Assembly: GCA_027063065.1 (NCBI GenBank)
Contig: JAMOSO010000059.1
Location: 1-25,133, forward strand
Direction of reading: 5' to 3'
DNA: 25,133 bases
Origin: Planctomycetota bacterium
GTDB taxonomy: Bacteria; Planctomycetota; JAMOSO01
Shown: piece after piece, positions 8,601 through 16,818 of the stretch
How positions within the stretch are numbered: the first letter of the stretch is position 1
Layout: every line of letters starts with the position of its first letter
The notes under the pieces: generated by a model
What the model was told of the DNA's origin: nothing
What the model saw: the letters and a program-made list of their open reading frames with translations, nothing else
Databases searched by the model: none
Position numbers and translations under genes: made by a program

Positions 8601-8895
8601 AAACTGATTATAACAAGACATCACTACTTATCCAAGTATCAGTTGATAAGTTTTGCATTTAACTTATGGGCTTGTTACAATACCAAAACTACGGATATTT
8701 AGGCAGAGCCTGACTCCGGTTATATATAGATATAAAATACTAAATTATTTAATTACCATAGTGTAACAGCTATTTTGTTTAAATTTCAAAACACCATCGT
8801 AACTATAAATGGTGTCGTAATTGCGTCTATACATACCAAAAGTCTTTAGCAACGCTTAAACCGTTTGTTTATATAGGTTTATACAGGAGCTAACC
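8601..8895. other. Divergent trkA-rny intergenic region
   Basis: This 295-bp spacer has no convincing gene or tRNA. It holds the trkA promoter at its left end, a two-tier hairpin at 8692-8718 (CGGA pairs with TCCG, with AGGC-AGA-GCCT inside), and a candidate rny promoter, CTGACT (8710-8715), 17 bases, TAAAAT (8733-8738). An inverted repeat ACACCAT (8791-8797)/ATGGTGT (8809-8815) lies further right. If the rny promoter is right, the rny leader is about 150 bases. Confidence 0.4.
8607..8635 (-). promoter_or_regulatory. trkA promoter, apparently leaderless
   Basis: On the minus strand, TTGGAT (8635-8630), 17 bases, then a perfect TATAAT (8612-8607). Counting seven bases on from the -10 puts the transcription start on the A of the ATG at 8600. 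The -35 box is overlapped by an imperfectly spaced inverted repeat, ACTTATC (8626-8632) and GATAAGT (8645-8651), which could be an operator. Confidence 0.5.
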
Positions 8896-10455
8896 ATGAG
8901 CGGTAACACTATTATGTTTGTTATGTTGGCATTAGGTGCTGGCATAGTTATTGGTATTTTTATCAAGCTAATCTTAGACAAAGGTAAAAAGAAAAATGCA
9001 AAAATTGAGGCAGACGATATTATTCAAAATGCCCAAGAAGAGAAAAAACGTATAATTAAAGATGCGGAAATTAGTGCAAAAGAAATTCAGCTTAAACGCA
9101 AAGAAAAATTAGATCAAGAAAACGAGCTGTCTCGTCGTGACTTAAAAGAAACAGAAAAACGCCTGAGCAAGCGCGAAGATATGATTAACAAAAAACTTGA
9201 TGTATTAGACAAGCGCGATGAAAATTTATTACGTCAAGAAGCTACAATAAGTGAAACAGAAAAAAATATAAAATTGCGTGAAAGAGAGCTAAACGAAACA
9301 ATCGATAATCAAAAAAAGAAATTACTAGAAATAGCCAACATCTCCGAAGAAACCGCCCGTGAAAATTTAATGGCTTTAGTCGAAGAAAGTATGCAAGAAG
9401 AAATATCCCAATTCATTAAGACAAAACATGAATACGCCAAAGAAACAGCCGAACAAGAAGCAACCGAAATCTTAACAATGACCTTGCAACGCCTAAACTT
9501 AGAAGGACCTATGGAACGCGTAGTAACTACCGTTCAAATACCCAGCGATGAAATGAAAGGACGTATTATTGGCAGAGAAGGTCGCAATATTAGAATATTT
9601 GAAAAAATAACCGGGGTAGATGTTATTATCGACGACACTCCTGGCGTAATTGTATTATCCTGTTTTGATTGTGTACGCCGTGAAGTAGCTAGACATTCGA
9701 TGGAAATGCTAATATCCGATGGACGCATACATCCTGCACGCATAGAAGAATTAGTCGAAAAAGCACGACAAGAAGTTCAAAAAGGCATCAAAGAAGCCGG
9801 TAAGAAAGCATTATATGATTTAAATATACATAATGTTCACCCTCGCATCGTAGAATGTTTAGGGCGTTTAAAATACCGAAGTTCATACGGTCAAAATGTT
9901 CTTAACCATAGTATTGAAGTTGCTCAAACAGCAGGATTAATAGCCGGTCAATTAAAATTAGACGTCGCACTAGCACAACGCGCGGGACTCTTTCATGATA
10001 TTGGCAAAGCTGTCGACCAAGAATTAGAAGGCACTCACCCAGCTATTGGCATGGAAATAGCCAGACGTGCCAACGAATGCGAAGAAGTTATAAATGCCAT
10101 TGGAGCACATCACGAAGATATTCCATATACATCATTATATGGAATACTAGCTCATATAGGAGACGCTGTCTCAGCCAGCCGTCCAGGCGCAAGAAATATG
10201 AGCACAGAAAGATATGTTAATCGCCTAGAACAGCTAGAAGAAACTGCCGCCAGTTTTGATGGTGTTGACAAAGCTTTTGCTATACAAGCAGGTCGTGAAA
10301 TACGCGTGATTGTAAAACCAAATATAACCAGCGACAAAGCAGCTATGAAAATAGCCAGAGATGTAGCTAAAAAAGTAGAAGAGGAATTGACTTACCCTGG
10401 AGAAGTAAAGGTGTCAGTAATTCGCGAAACGCGATTTGAAGAATACGCTCGTTAA
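8896..10455 (+). CDS. rny: Ribonuclease Y
   Basis: Membrane-anchored endoribonuclease that starts mRNA decay in bacteria lacking or supplementing RNase E. The ATG at 8896 follows AGGAG (8885-8889) by 6 bases. The 519 residues show the full family plan: N-terminal membrane helix about 5-27, a long charged coiled coil about 35-195, KH domain with GRIIGREGRNIR at 222-233, and HD domain with H338, the H367-D368 pair in GLFHDIGK and AHHED near 404-408 as likely metal ligands. The C-terminus ends in a conserved-looking TYPGEVKVSVIRETR stretch. Length equals that of Bacillus RNase Y (about 520). It is a single-gene unit closed by the inverted repeat at 10474-10510. Confidence 0.96.
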   Translation: MSGNTIMFVMLALGAGIVIGIFIKLILDKGKKKNAKIEADDIIQNAQEEKKRIIKDAEISAKEIQLKRKEKLDQENELSRRDLKETEKRLSKREDMINKKLDVLDKRDENLLRQEATISETEKNIKLRERELNETIDNQKKKLLEIANISEETARENLMALVEESMQEEISQFIKTKHEYAKETAEQEATEILTMTLQRLNLEGPMERVVTTVQIPSDEMKGRIIGREGRNIRIFEKITGVDVIIDDTPGVIVLSCFDCVRREVARHSMEMLISDGRIHPARIEELVEKARQEVQKGIKEAGKKALYDLNIHNVHPRIVECLGRLKYRSSYGQNVLNHSIEVAQTAGLIAGQLKLDVALAQRAGLFHDIGKAVDQELEGTHPAIGMEIARRANECEEVINAIGAHHEDIPYTSLYGILAHIGDAVSASRPGARNMSTERYVNRLEQLEETAASFDGVDKAFAIQAGREIRVIVKPNITSDKAAMKIARDVAKKVEEELTYPGEVKVSVIRETRFEEYAR

Positions 10456-10473
10456 TATTTATAATGTTACAGC

Positions 10474-10510
10474 TTTTAAAAAAGCCCCGTTAAACGGGGC
10501 TTTTTTAAAA
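10474..10510. terminator. Bidirectional rho-independent terminator between rny and trpC
   Basis: A perfect inverted repeat with 17-base arms and a 3-base loop (TAA at 10491-10493). The GC core is GCCCCGT/ACGGGGC, flanked by A-runs on the left and T-runs on the right, so a U-tract follows the stem in both directions. It sits in the 69-bp gap between the converging stops of rny and trpC. Confidence 0.93.
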
Positions 10511-10524
10511 TATATCAATTTCTA

Positions 10525-11271
10525 TTACAAAATGCCACGCATTAGGCTTTCACCTATAAGAAAAGCATCATAACCAGACTTATATAAACTCTCTATTTCT
10601 GCTTGGGTTTTAATACCCGATTCACTCACAGCTACTTCTATCCCCGCACATTTAATAGCATCTATCATATCAAACGATGTCTGTAAAGACGTTTTAAAAG
10701 TCCTTAAATTACGATTATTCACACCGATAATTTTAGGATTTGCCAACAATGCCTTATCAAGTTCATCTTGATTATGAACCTCAACTAAAGCGTCTAATCC
10801 CAAATCTTCACCTATAGAAATAAACTCTGCCATTTGCTCCACAGTTAAAACAGAAGCTATTAATAAAAAAGCCGAAGCCCCCACTATCTTAGCTTGATAT
10901 ATTTGCAAAGCATCAATGATAAAATCTTTTCTTATGATAGGCACATCAACTTTTTGGCGTACTGCTTGCAAATAATCTAAATGACCTTTAAAAAACTTTT
11001 CGTCTGTTAATACAGATATAGCACTAGCACCATTTTTTACATAATTTAAGGCTATTTCTACAGGTTTAAAATCATGACATATAATACCTGCAGAAGGCGA
11101 GGCTTTTTTTACCTCCGCAATAATAGAAGTGCCCTGTTTTAGTAAGGCCTCTTTAAAAGAAGAAGAAGATAAACCAGATTGATAAGCTTGCAACTTTAAA
11201 GCCGAGCGCGATGCAAGTAAATGGCTAATTTCCTGACGTTTATAATTTATAATCTCTGTTAAAATATCCAT
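10525..11271 (-). CDS. trpC: Indole-3-glycerol phosphate synthase
   Basis: Closes the indole ring in tryptophan synthesis: converts 1-(2-carboxyphenylamino)-1-deoxyribulose 5-phosphate to indole-3-glycerol phosphate with loss of CO2 and water. The 248 residues form a single (beta/alpha)8 barrel with the family's catalytic stations: AEVKKASPS (E53, K55), RKDFIID (K115), LVEVH (E164), GVNNRNL (N185) and SESGI (E217, S218). It is slightly shorter than the usual 255-270 because the N-terminal helix region is brief. It is the last gene of the der-hflX operon, 6 bases after the preceding stop, and no other trp gene is nearby. The stop faces the shared terminator. Confidence 0.94.
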   Translation of the reverse strand: MDILTEIINYKRQEISHLLASRSALKLQAYQSGLSSSSFKEALLKQGTSIIAEVKKASPSAGIICHDFKPVEIALNYVKNGASAISVLTDEKFFKGHLDYLQAVRQKVDVPIIRKDFIIDALQIYQAKIVGASAFLLIASVLTVEQMAEFISIGEDLGLDALVEVHNQDELDKALLANPKIIGVNNRNLRTFKTSLQTSFDMIDAIKCAGIEVAVSESGIKTQAEIESLYKSGYDAFLIGESLMRGIL

Positions 11272-11277
11272 AAAAAC

Positions 11278-12927
11278 CTATTTAAGACGCTGTGCTATTA
11301 AATACCAAATAGATGAACTACGCACCTGACAAGCCTTGCGAAAATACCCAGATGCAACTTTAAAAAAACCTTTTTCCTTATTTAAACAACCCAAACATAC
11401 CAATACCTTACTACTTTGCATACCTTTACTTAATGCTAGCTCTAACAATTTGATAGCATTGTCTAGCTTATGATTTAACCAAAATAAAATACCTAAATCA
11501 AAGCATTGTTCAGAACTAATAGACTTAGCTTTCAACATACCCATTAAATCTATAATAAGATTTTGTCGTTCCATAGGTGACAACACTAACAAATGCCTTG
11601 GCGCAGGGACTTTATCGATATCAGGGGCAAAGTTTTCAAAAAAGAAATTTAAAATTGGCTCTTTCAGACTACCCTTATTGCCATTGCCAATATGCTTTAT
11701 CCAATCTTTATAATCTCTGACAAAAGCCGTCTTAAAATCAGCTTTAGGATTTAATTCAAAATAAAAATTCTTAATGCTTCGTTCACCTTGCATATCCATC
11801 AAAATTTTATAATTAGCCACGCCATTTATTATGCAATCGTCTATACTAGAAGTAGGATGTATTGGTATAAACAGTGTATCTCTATCCCATTCAAAAAAGG
11901 CGCTTCCTTCACACGGTGCTAGCAACATATCTGGAGAACCTGGCAAACGAGGGTCTACCTCTACTATTTTTTGCCAAATATCAAATACGTCTTTTTTAGT
12001 AATCCTTCTACCAAAATTTAACAATACAGGACTTGTTTTGTATTTTCTGCCTTCAATACCAGCTATGGGCATTAAACTTTTAATAATATACATCTCACCT
12101 AGCAAAAAATCTCGTTGTTTTTTTGCCTGTTCTTCTTTACTAATTGTAACTTTAGGCACGTCTTCAACTATACCATCACGCAAACTGATTTTTAATTTTT
12201 CTTGCCAAATATTATTAGCTATTCCATCTAAAGCCACCACTAATGGAGCTAGTTTGTGCTTTCTTAATCTTTGAGATAATGCCAGAATAATATTGCGTCT
12301 AATTGTTGCTATTTTATTGCGTTGGATTAAATTATTAGCTGTTGGATTATGATAACATTGCAAAGAAGCATTTTCTAACTGCAAATCCAACGCTCCTTGT
12401 ACAACTGAATTAATAATATTATCATTTAAGCCTGGAATACCTACCAAATACGGCTTAATTTTAGCATACACATCATTACGCAATTTAGTAAGACGTTTTA
12501 TTTCTGAATTACTTTTTACAAATTCAGATTGAGCTTTATTCTGCGTATTTAACGAACTTCCAACAATATCCTGAACGGTATGAAACGAATTCCACCGTTC
12601 TCCTAACCATTCAGATAAATAATAACAACGGGGCATACCCTCAATATCATGTTCGATTGTCAACTCTGTTTCAATGGTAGCTACTATTGATTTTTTCCCC
12701 GATAAGCGCGCATCTACTAATCCAAAATCAATAAAATTTATTTCTTTTTGGGTTAAACAATTTTCTCCATCACAAATAATGCGCTGAACAATATCGTCGG
12801 CTTTTTGCCAATAATATCGGTTTAAAGCTGTTTCAACCTCCCGCAACTGTTTTTTTGACTGAGCGTCAGGCTCTTGAATAGCTTTATATTTTAAATAATT
12901 TATAACTAATTCATCAATATCGCTCAC
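11278..12927 (-). CDS. Unrecognised 549-residue protein with a C-terminal TPR-like end
   Basis: I do not recognise this protein. It begins at a GTG (12927) overlapping the hflX stop by 4 bases (GTGA), with GAGGGAG 8 bases upstream, so it is translationally coupled to hflX. No signal peptide or membrane helix is visible, so it is probably cytoplasmic. The N-terminal half is helical and charged. A central part (about 325-390) contains DPRLPGSPDMLLAPCEG, FFEWDRDTLFIPIHP and DCIINGVANYKILMD, which look conserved and possibly functional, but there is no HEXXH, Walker or other motif I can name. Residues about 474-540 look like one or two TPR units (FDLGILFWLNHKLDNAIKLL; ASGYFRKACQ). Its position between ribosome-associated GTPases and trpC gives no clear role. 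Confidence 0.85.
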   Translation of the reverse strand: MSDIDELVINYLKYKAIQEPDAQSKKQLREVETALNRYYWQKADDIVQRIICDGENCLTQKEINFIDFGLVDARLSGKKSIVATIETELTIEHDIEGMPRCYYLSEWLGERWNSFHTVQDIVGSSLNTQNKAQSEFVKSNSEIKRLTKLRNDVYAKIKPYLVGIPGLNDNIINSVVQGALDLQLENASLQCYHNPTANNLIQRNKIATIRRNIILALSQRLRKHKLAPLVVALDGIANNIWQEKLKISLRDGIVEDVPKVTISKEEQAKKQRDFLLGEMYIIKSLMPIAGIEGRKYKTSPVLLNFGRRITKKDVFDIWQKIVEVDPRLPGSPDMLLAPCEGSAFFEWDRDTLFIPIHPTSSIDDCIINGVANYKILMDMQGERSIKNFYFELNPKADFKTAFVRDYKDWIKHIGNGNKGSLKEPILNFFFENFAPDIDKVPAPRHLLVLSPMERQNLIIDLMGMLKAKSISSEQCFDLGILFWLNHKLDNAIKLLELALSKGMQSSKVLVCLGCLNKEKGFFKVASGYFRKACQVRSSSIWYLIAQRLK

Positions 12928-14066
12928 CGAGCGTTCTCCCTCACCTGTTTCAAAGCTTCGTCCTGCAATCTGTGCAAAAGAGCATCTATACCCAAACCCG
13001 TCTTAGCGGAAACCAATGCAATATTATCATATTTAGAAACTATCGCCCTAAAACTATCATGATCTTCAACCATATCCATTTTATTAAAAACCATAATAAT
13101 AGTTTTATTAGTTACACCTATTTCGGACAATACCGTATCTACAGAATCAATTTGTATCTGCAAATTATTAGTGGTAGCATCTACTACATGCAACAACACA
13201 TCTGCATGTATAGCTTCTTCTAACGTAGCATGAAACGACTGCACTAAAGAATGAGGTAAACGACGGATAAAGCCAACTGTATCACTAATTAAGACTTCTT
13301 TACCAACTAATTTTTGCCCTAATTTACGTGTTCTAGTGTCCAGCGTAGCAAATAATTGGTTTTTTACAAAAACATCTGAGCCAGTAATCGTATTTAAAAG
13401 AGAAGATTTTCCTGCATTGGTATACCCTACTAAAGAAACTTTAAATTCATCTTGACGCAACTTACTTTGCTCACCTGTTTGCGACAAAATAGATTTAGCC
13501 ACACCTTCAAGATGTTTAATGCGAGCTCCTATCAAGCGCTTGTCTGTTTCTAATTGCAACTCTCCTGGACCTCGCGAACCAACACCACCACCTTTGTACC
13601 TATCCAAATGTGTCCACATACGTTTTAAACGAGTTTTAGTGTATTGCAATTGAGCTAACTCTACCTGAATTTTAGCCTGTTTAGAACGCGCATTTCTGGC
13701 AAATATATCTAATATTAATGCTGTCCTATCCAAAATTTTAACACCTAATAATTCTTGAAGATTAAATTCTTGTCGAGGCGATAATTGACAATCCAATAAA
13801 ACAGCATCAATGTCTTGCTCCATTGTAATATGACTCAAAGCCTCTGCACGCCCAGGCCCTATAAAATATTGACCTTTAGGTTTCTGGATTTTTTGTAAAT
13901 GTTCACAAACTACATCTAAATTAGCTGCTTCACAAAGTTGCTTAAACTCTTCAAAGTTTTCTTGCATATTTTCATCGCCATAGGTATAAACTCCTACGGC
14001 CAATACTCTTTCTTTTGGTTCTTCTATCTCTACTAAAGTCGATGCTTTACGTTTACTTCTCCCCAC
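12924..14066 (-). CDS. hflX: GTPase HflX
   Basis: Ribosome-associated GTPase that splits stalled or stressed 70S ribosomes. The GTG at 14066 is preferred because it lies 7 bases after AAGGAG; the GTG two codons earlier lies only one base from it. Of 380 residues, the N-terminal HflX domain carries GQYFIGPGRAEAL (usually IGKGK) and the Gly-rich linker GGGVGSRGPGE typical of the family. The GTPase domain follows: G1 GYTNAGKSS near 214-222, a G2-region ATLDTRTR, G3 DTVGF and G4 NKMD. The gene overlaps der by 14 bases and the downstream GTG by 4, so it is in the middle of a coupled operon. It is somewhat shorter than E. coli HflX (426), lacking most of the C-terminal extension. Confidence 0.94.
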   Translation of the reverse strand: MGRSKRKASTLVEIEEPKERVLAVGVYTYGDENMQENFEEFKQLCEAANLDVVCEHLQKIQKPKGQYFIGPGRAEALSHITMEQDIDAVLLDCQLSPRQEFNLQELLGVKILDRTALILDIFARNARSKQAKIQVELAQLQYTKTRLKRMWTHLDRYKGGGVGSRGPGELQLETDKRLIGARIKHLEGVAKSILSQTGEQSKLRQDEFKVSLVGYTNAGKSSLLNTITGSDVFVKNQLFATLDTRTRKLGQKLVGKEVLISDTVGFIRRLPHSLVQSFHATLEEAIHADVLLHVVDATTNNLQIQIDSVDTVLSEIGVTNKTIIMVFNKMDMVEDHDSFRAIVSKYDNIALVSAKTGLGIDALLHRLQDEALKQVRENAR

Positions 14067-15366
14067 GACCACGCTCCTTAAAAATCAACTTAATGGGTAC
14101 TTCTTTATATGGTAATTCTTCACGCAAAGCATTAATTAAATACCGTTTATAATTATCCGCAAATAGTTTTTCATTATTTACTGATAAAACAATAGTCGGT
14201 GGAGTCGAATCTGTTTGTGTTGCATAATAAATCTTTGGAACTTTTCCAAATGGCGCACCAGGTGAGCGTTCTTTAATAACTTTCATCACTTTATTATTTA
14301 AATAACTTGTCGATATCCTTTGACGAGTTTGTTCTAATAAATCCCTAGCTACACGTACTGTCTGCCAAACACAAAATCCAGTTTCTGCCGAGGCAAAAAC
14401 TAACGGTACATAACTAAAACCCGGCAATATTTTAGTTAAATATTCTTCGTATATTTCTGGTGTAGTACGCCCTTCTGCCAAGTCCCACTTGTTGACAACT
14501 ATTACACATGGTTTATAACTTTCTAAAATTGCATCGGCAATACGTTTGTCAACCCTACCCATACCTTCAGTGGCATCTAAAACCAAAATCACCACATCAC
14601 AGTTATTGATACTATTGTTACTTCTAACTGTAGAATAAAAATCTATCTGGGTATCATATTTGCCTTTTTTACGAAGACCAGCTGTATCAATAGCTATAAA
14701 TTTTTCTTCTCCACGGGTAAATTCGACATCTACGGCATCTCTAGTTGTACCCGCATGCTCACTAACTATCACTCGCTCTTCATTTGCTAAAGCATTAATT
14801 AAACTAGATTTGCCCACATTGCGACGCCCCATAAAAGCTACCTTAACGGCAGGTTCTATCTTTTTAGATTTACCATTTGGGATATCTCTGGCAATTCTAT
14901 CTCGTAACGATCTAATACCACGACGCTGTTTTAATGTCATAGAATGAGCTTCGCCAAAACCTAGCTTGTTAAAATCCAACAAATTAGTCCTAGCTTTATC
15001 GTTATCAACCTTATTAGCCAATAGATAAATTGGTCTGCCATATTTACGCAATTGCTTGGCAATTTCTCTATCAGCCGCCACCAAACCATCTAATGCATCT
15101 ACCATAAACAAAATCAAATCTGCTTGCTCTAACGCCATCAATATTTGACGCTCTACCTCATCTTTAAGTTCTCTAACATCGACAACACCTATTCCACCTG
15201 TGTCTGTCAACTCGTATTCTCCCTCGCCAAAATCAACTACTGTGCTAATTCTGTCTCTGGTTACGCCACTTGTAGGATCTACAATGGCTGTGCGCACCCC
15301 CGCAAGGGCATTAAAAAGTGATGATTTACCAACATTGGGACGTCCAGCGATAACTACCTTAAACAT
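14053..15366 (-). CDS. der: Ribosome biogenesis GTPase Der (EngA)
   Basis: Tandem-domain GTPase needed for 50S ribosomal subunit maturation. The 437 residues show both G domains: first with GRPNVGKSS (8-16), DTGG (55-58), NKVD (118-121); second with GRRNVGKSS (180-188), DTAG (227-230), NKWD (292-295). A KH-like domain fills about 350-437 and ends in the basic KLIFKERGRGEK. Length matches the family (430-490). First gene of the operon der-hflX-549-residue protein-trpC; its stop lies within hflX. A weak AGGTAG lies about 8 bases before the ATG. Confidence 0.96.
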   Translation of the reverse strand: MFKVVIAGRPNVGKSSLFNALAGVRTAIVDPTSGVTRDRISTVVDFGEGEYELTDTGGIGVVDVRELKDEVERQILMALEQADLILFMVDALDGLVAADREIAKQLRKYGRPIYLLANKVDNDKARTNLLDFNKLGFGEAHSMTLKQRRGIRSLRDRIARDIPNGKSKKIEPAVKVAFMGRRNVGKSSLINALANEERVIVSEHAGTTRDAVDVEFTRGEEKFIAIDTAGLRKKGKYDTQIDFYSTVRSNNSINNCDVVILVLDATEGMGRVDKRIADAILESYKPCVIVVNKWDLAEGRTTPEIYEEYLTKILPGFSYVPLVFASAETGFCVWQTVRVARDLLEQTRQRISTSYLNNKVMKVIKERSPGAPFGKVPKIYYATQTDSTPPTIVLSVNNEKLFADNYKRYLINALREELPYKEVPIKLIFKERGRGEK

Positions 15367-15405
15367 TATGTACTCTACCTATCATATTAAATATATTTAT
15401 ATTGC

Positions 15406-15411
15406 ATTATA
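15406..15411 (-). promoter_or_regulatory. Candidate -10 box for the der operon
   Basis: A perfect TATAAT on the minus strand, with a predicted start near 15399 and a leader of about 33 bases before der. No convincing -35 is present at 16-18 bases. The rest of the 131-bp uvrC-der gap (15367-15497) shows no hairpin terminator and no further gene. Confidence 0.3.
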
Positions 15412-15497
15412 ACTATACTGGAATTAAGATTTTTTGCTATGATTTAAAACTCTTCTCAAAACAAATCTATATCAAAACCTATAAAACAAAACCTCTA

Positions 15498-16799
15498 TTA
15501 AGGTATTTTTAAACTTTTATTATCCCTTAAATATTTATGATAACGTTGGGCAAAACGATGGGCTTCATCTCTAACCGATTGCAAAATACGCAACGCTACT
15601 GAATCTGCTGGCAACCTGATCGGCTCTTGACGACCAGATGTATATATCAACTCTTCACGTTTAGCCAATGAAATTAAAAAAGACGGCACTGAACCTATTT
15701 TATTTAAAGCAAACTGGGCATTGGCTAATTGTCCCAAACCGCCATCTATCAAAAGAATATCTGGAAATTTTCCGCCTTCTCGTTTTATACGCCCGTATTT
15801 ACGCAATACAATTTCATAAATAGATGCATAATCATTAGCGCCTACAACTGTTTTAATCTTATAATGGCGATAATTAGAACTATAAGGATAACCTTTACGA
15901 AAATGCACCACAGAGCCCACTGATTCTCGACCTGAAGTATTAGAAATATCAATACCCTCTATGATATTAGGCAATTTATCCAAACAAAACAATGTTTGCA
16001 ATTCATACAACCCCGCTTGAACATCAATAGACACATCACCATTATTTGCCTGAGCTCTTTTAATAACCTTTTTACCCTTATTAAGGCTTAATAAAGCTTT
16101 TATTTTATCACGATATTGTGCAGCCAATTCAAATTTTAATTCTTGAGCACATACTTCCATATCAGATTTTAACTGCTTAATTAAATTACTTTTTTTGCCC
16201 TGCAAAAACAAAGTTAATTGTTTAATCTGTTTAGCATACTGCAATTTATCCACCTTGCCTGCACACGGTGCCGTACAGCGATTAATTGCATAGTTTAAAC
16301 AAGGCCGCTCATAACGTTTTTTTGTTAAGTCTTTTTTAGTTGTACGAAATTTAAATATTTCCTGTAATAAATTTATACTTTCGTATAAACAACCTACATC
16401 GACAAAAGGCCCAAAATATATTGCCTCGTCAGGTAAATAATTTCTAGTAACATATACCCTAGGAAAATCCTCTTTACTAATAGCCAAATAAGGATAAGTA
16501 CGGCCATCTTTTAAATTTACATTATATTGTGGTTTATAACGCTTAATCAGTTTGTTTTCCAACAAAAAAGCTTCGACCTCCGTAGCTGTTTGTCTTATTT
16601 CAATATTGTCTATACTATCGATTAAACATCTTGTTTTTTTATCTGTAATTGTTCTATTAAAATAACTACGCACCCGTTTATCCAAGCTCTTAGATTTACC
16701 CACATAAATAATCGTGCCGTGATTATTTAACATTAGATAAACCCCTGGCGAGTTTGGTAAATTATCTAAACACCTTTGGATTTTCTCGTTTGTATTCAT
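15498..16799 (-). CDS. uvrC: Compact UvrC-type excinuclease subunit
   Basis: Nucleotide excision repair nuclease that, with UvrA and UvrB, cuts on both sides of a DNA lesion. The 433 residues carry an N-terminal GIY-YIG domain (GVYLML at 19-24, IIYVGKSKSL at 30-39, E81 in AFLLENKL), a Cys-rich part (C167, C175, C179), a UVR motif about 205-240, and an RNase H-like domain with the expected acid/His residues (D284 in GIDISNTSG, D352 in LLIDGGLGQL, H414 in RDEAHRFA). Usual UvrC is about 600 residues. Here the stretch between UVR motif and RNase H domain is only about 40 residues, and the protein stops 19 residues after H414, before the tandem HhH domain. The position of the first Fe-S cysteine reads FRTTKK. 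No frameshift remnant was seen downstream. Confidence 0.9.
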   Translation of the reverse strand: MNTNEKIQRCLDNLPNSPGVYLMLNNHGTIIYVGKSKSLDKRVRSYFNRTITDKKTRCLIDSIDNIEIRQTATEVEAFLLENKLIKRYKPQYNVNLKDGRTYPYLAISKEDFPRVYVTRNYLPDEAIYFGPFVDVGCLYESINLLQEIFKFRTTKKDLTKKRYERPCLNYAINRCTAPCAGKVDKLQYAKQIKQLTLFLQGKKSNLIKQLKSDMEVCAQELKFELAAQYRDKIKALLSLNKGKKVIKRAQANNGDVSIDVQAGLYELQTLFCLDKLPNIIEGIDISNTSGRESVGSVVHFRKGYPYSSNYRHYKIKTVVGANDYASIYEIVLRKYGRIKREGGKFPDILLIDGGLGQLANAQFALNKIGSVPSFLISLAKREELIYTSGRQEPIRLPADSVALRILQSVRDEAHRFAQRYHKYLRDNKSLKIP

Positions 16800-16806
16800 A
16801 ATTAAT

Positions 16807-16818
16807 TTAGTATACTAA
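16807..16818. promoter_or_regulatory. Shared palindromic -10 element between uvrC and the phosphoesterase
   Basis: A perfect 12-bp palindrome, TTAGTATACTAA, lies in the 23-bp gap between two divergent start codons and presents TATACT on both strands. On the plus strand the predicted transcription start is the A of the ATG at 16823; on the minus strand it is 2-3 bases before the uvrC ATG at 16799. Neither gene has a Shine-Dalgarno sequence. The -35 regions would fall inside the opposite genes and are weak (plus strand TTTGTA at 16789-16794). Confidence 0.45.

Noticed and set aside
8576-8624. Upstream trkA start giving eight extra residues
   Set aside because: It lies before the predicted transcription start and adds residues ahead of the canonical first Rossmann strand.
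8601-8895. Possible tRNA or c-di-AMP/K+ riboswitch before trkA or rny
   Set aside because: No TPsiC-like sequence or cloverleaf is visible, and trkA seems to have no leader at all on its strand.
11831-12274. A 147-codon plus-strand frame opposite the unknown 549-residue gene
   Set aside because: The minus-strand gene has operon coupling and a Shine-Dalgarno sequence; the opposite frame has neither and looks like a shadow.
15498-16799. uvrC as a pseudogene or frameshifted fragment
   Set aside because: All catalytic residues of both nuclease domains are retained, the frame is clean and no HhH-like remnant was seen in 15367-15497, so a genuine short form is more likely.
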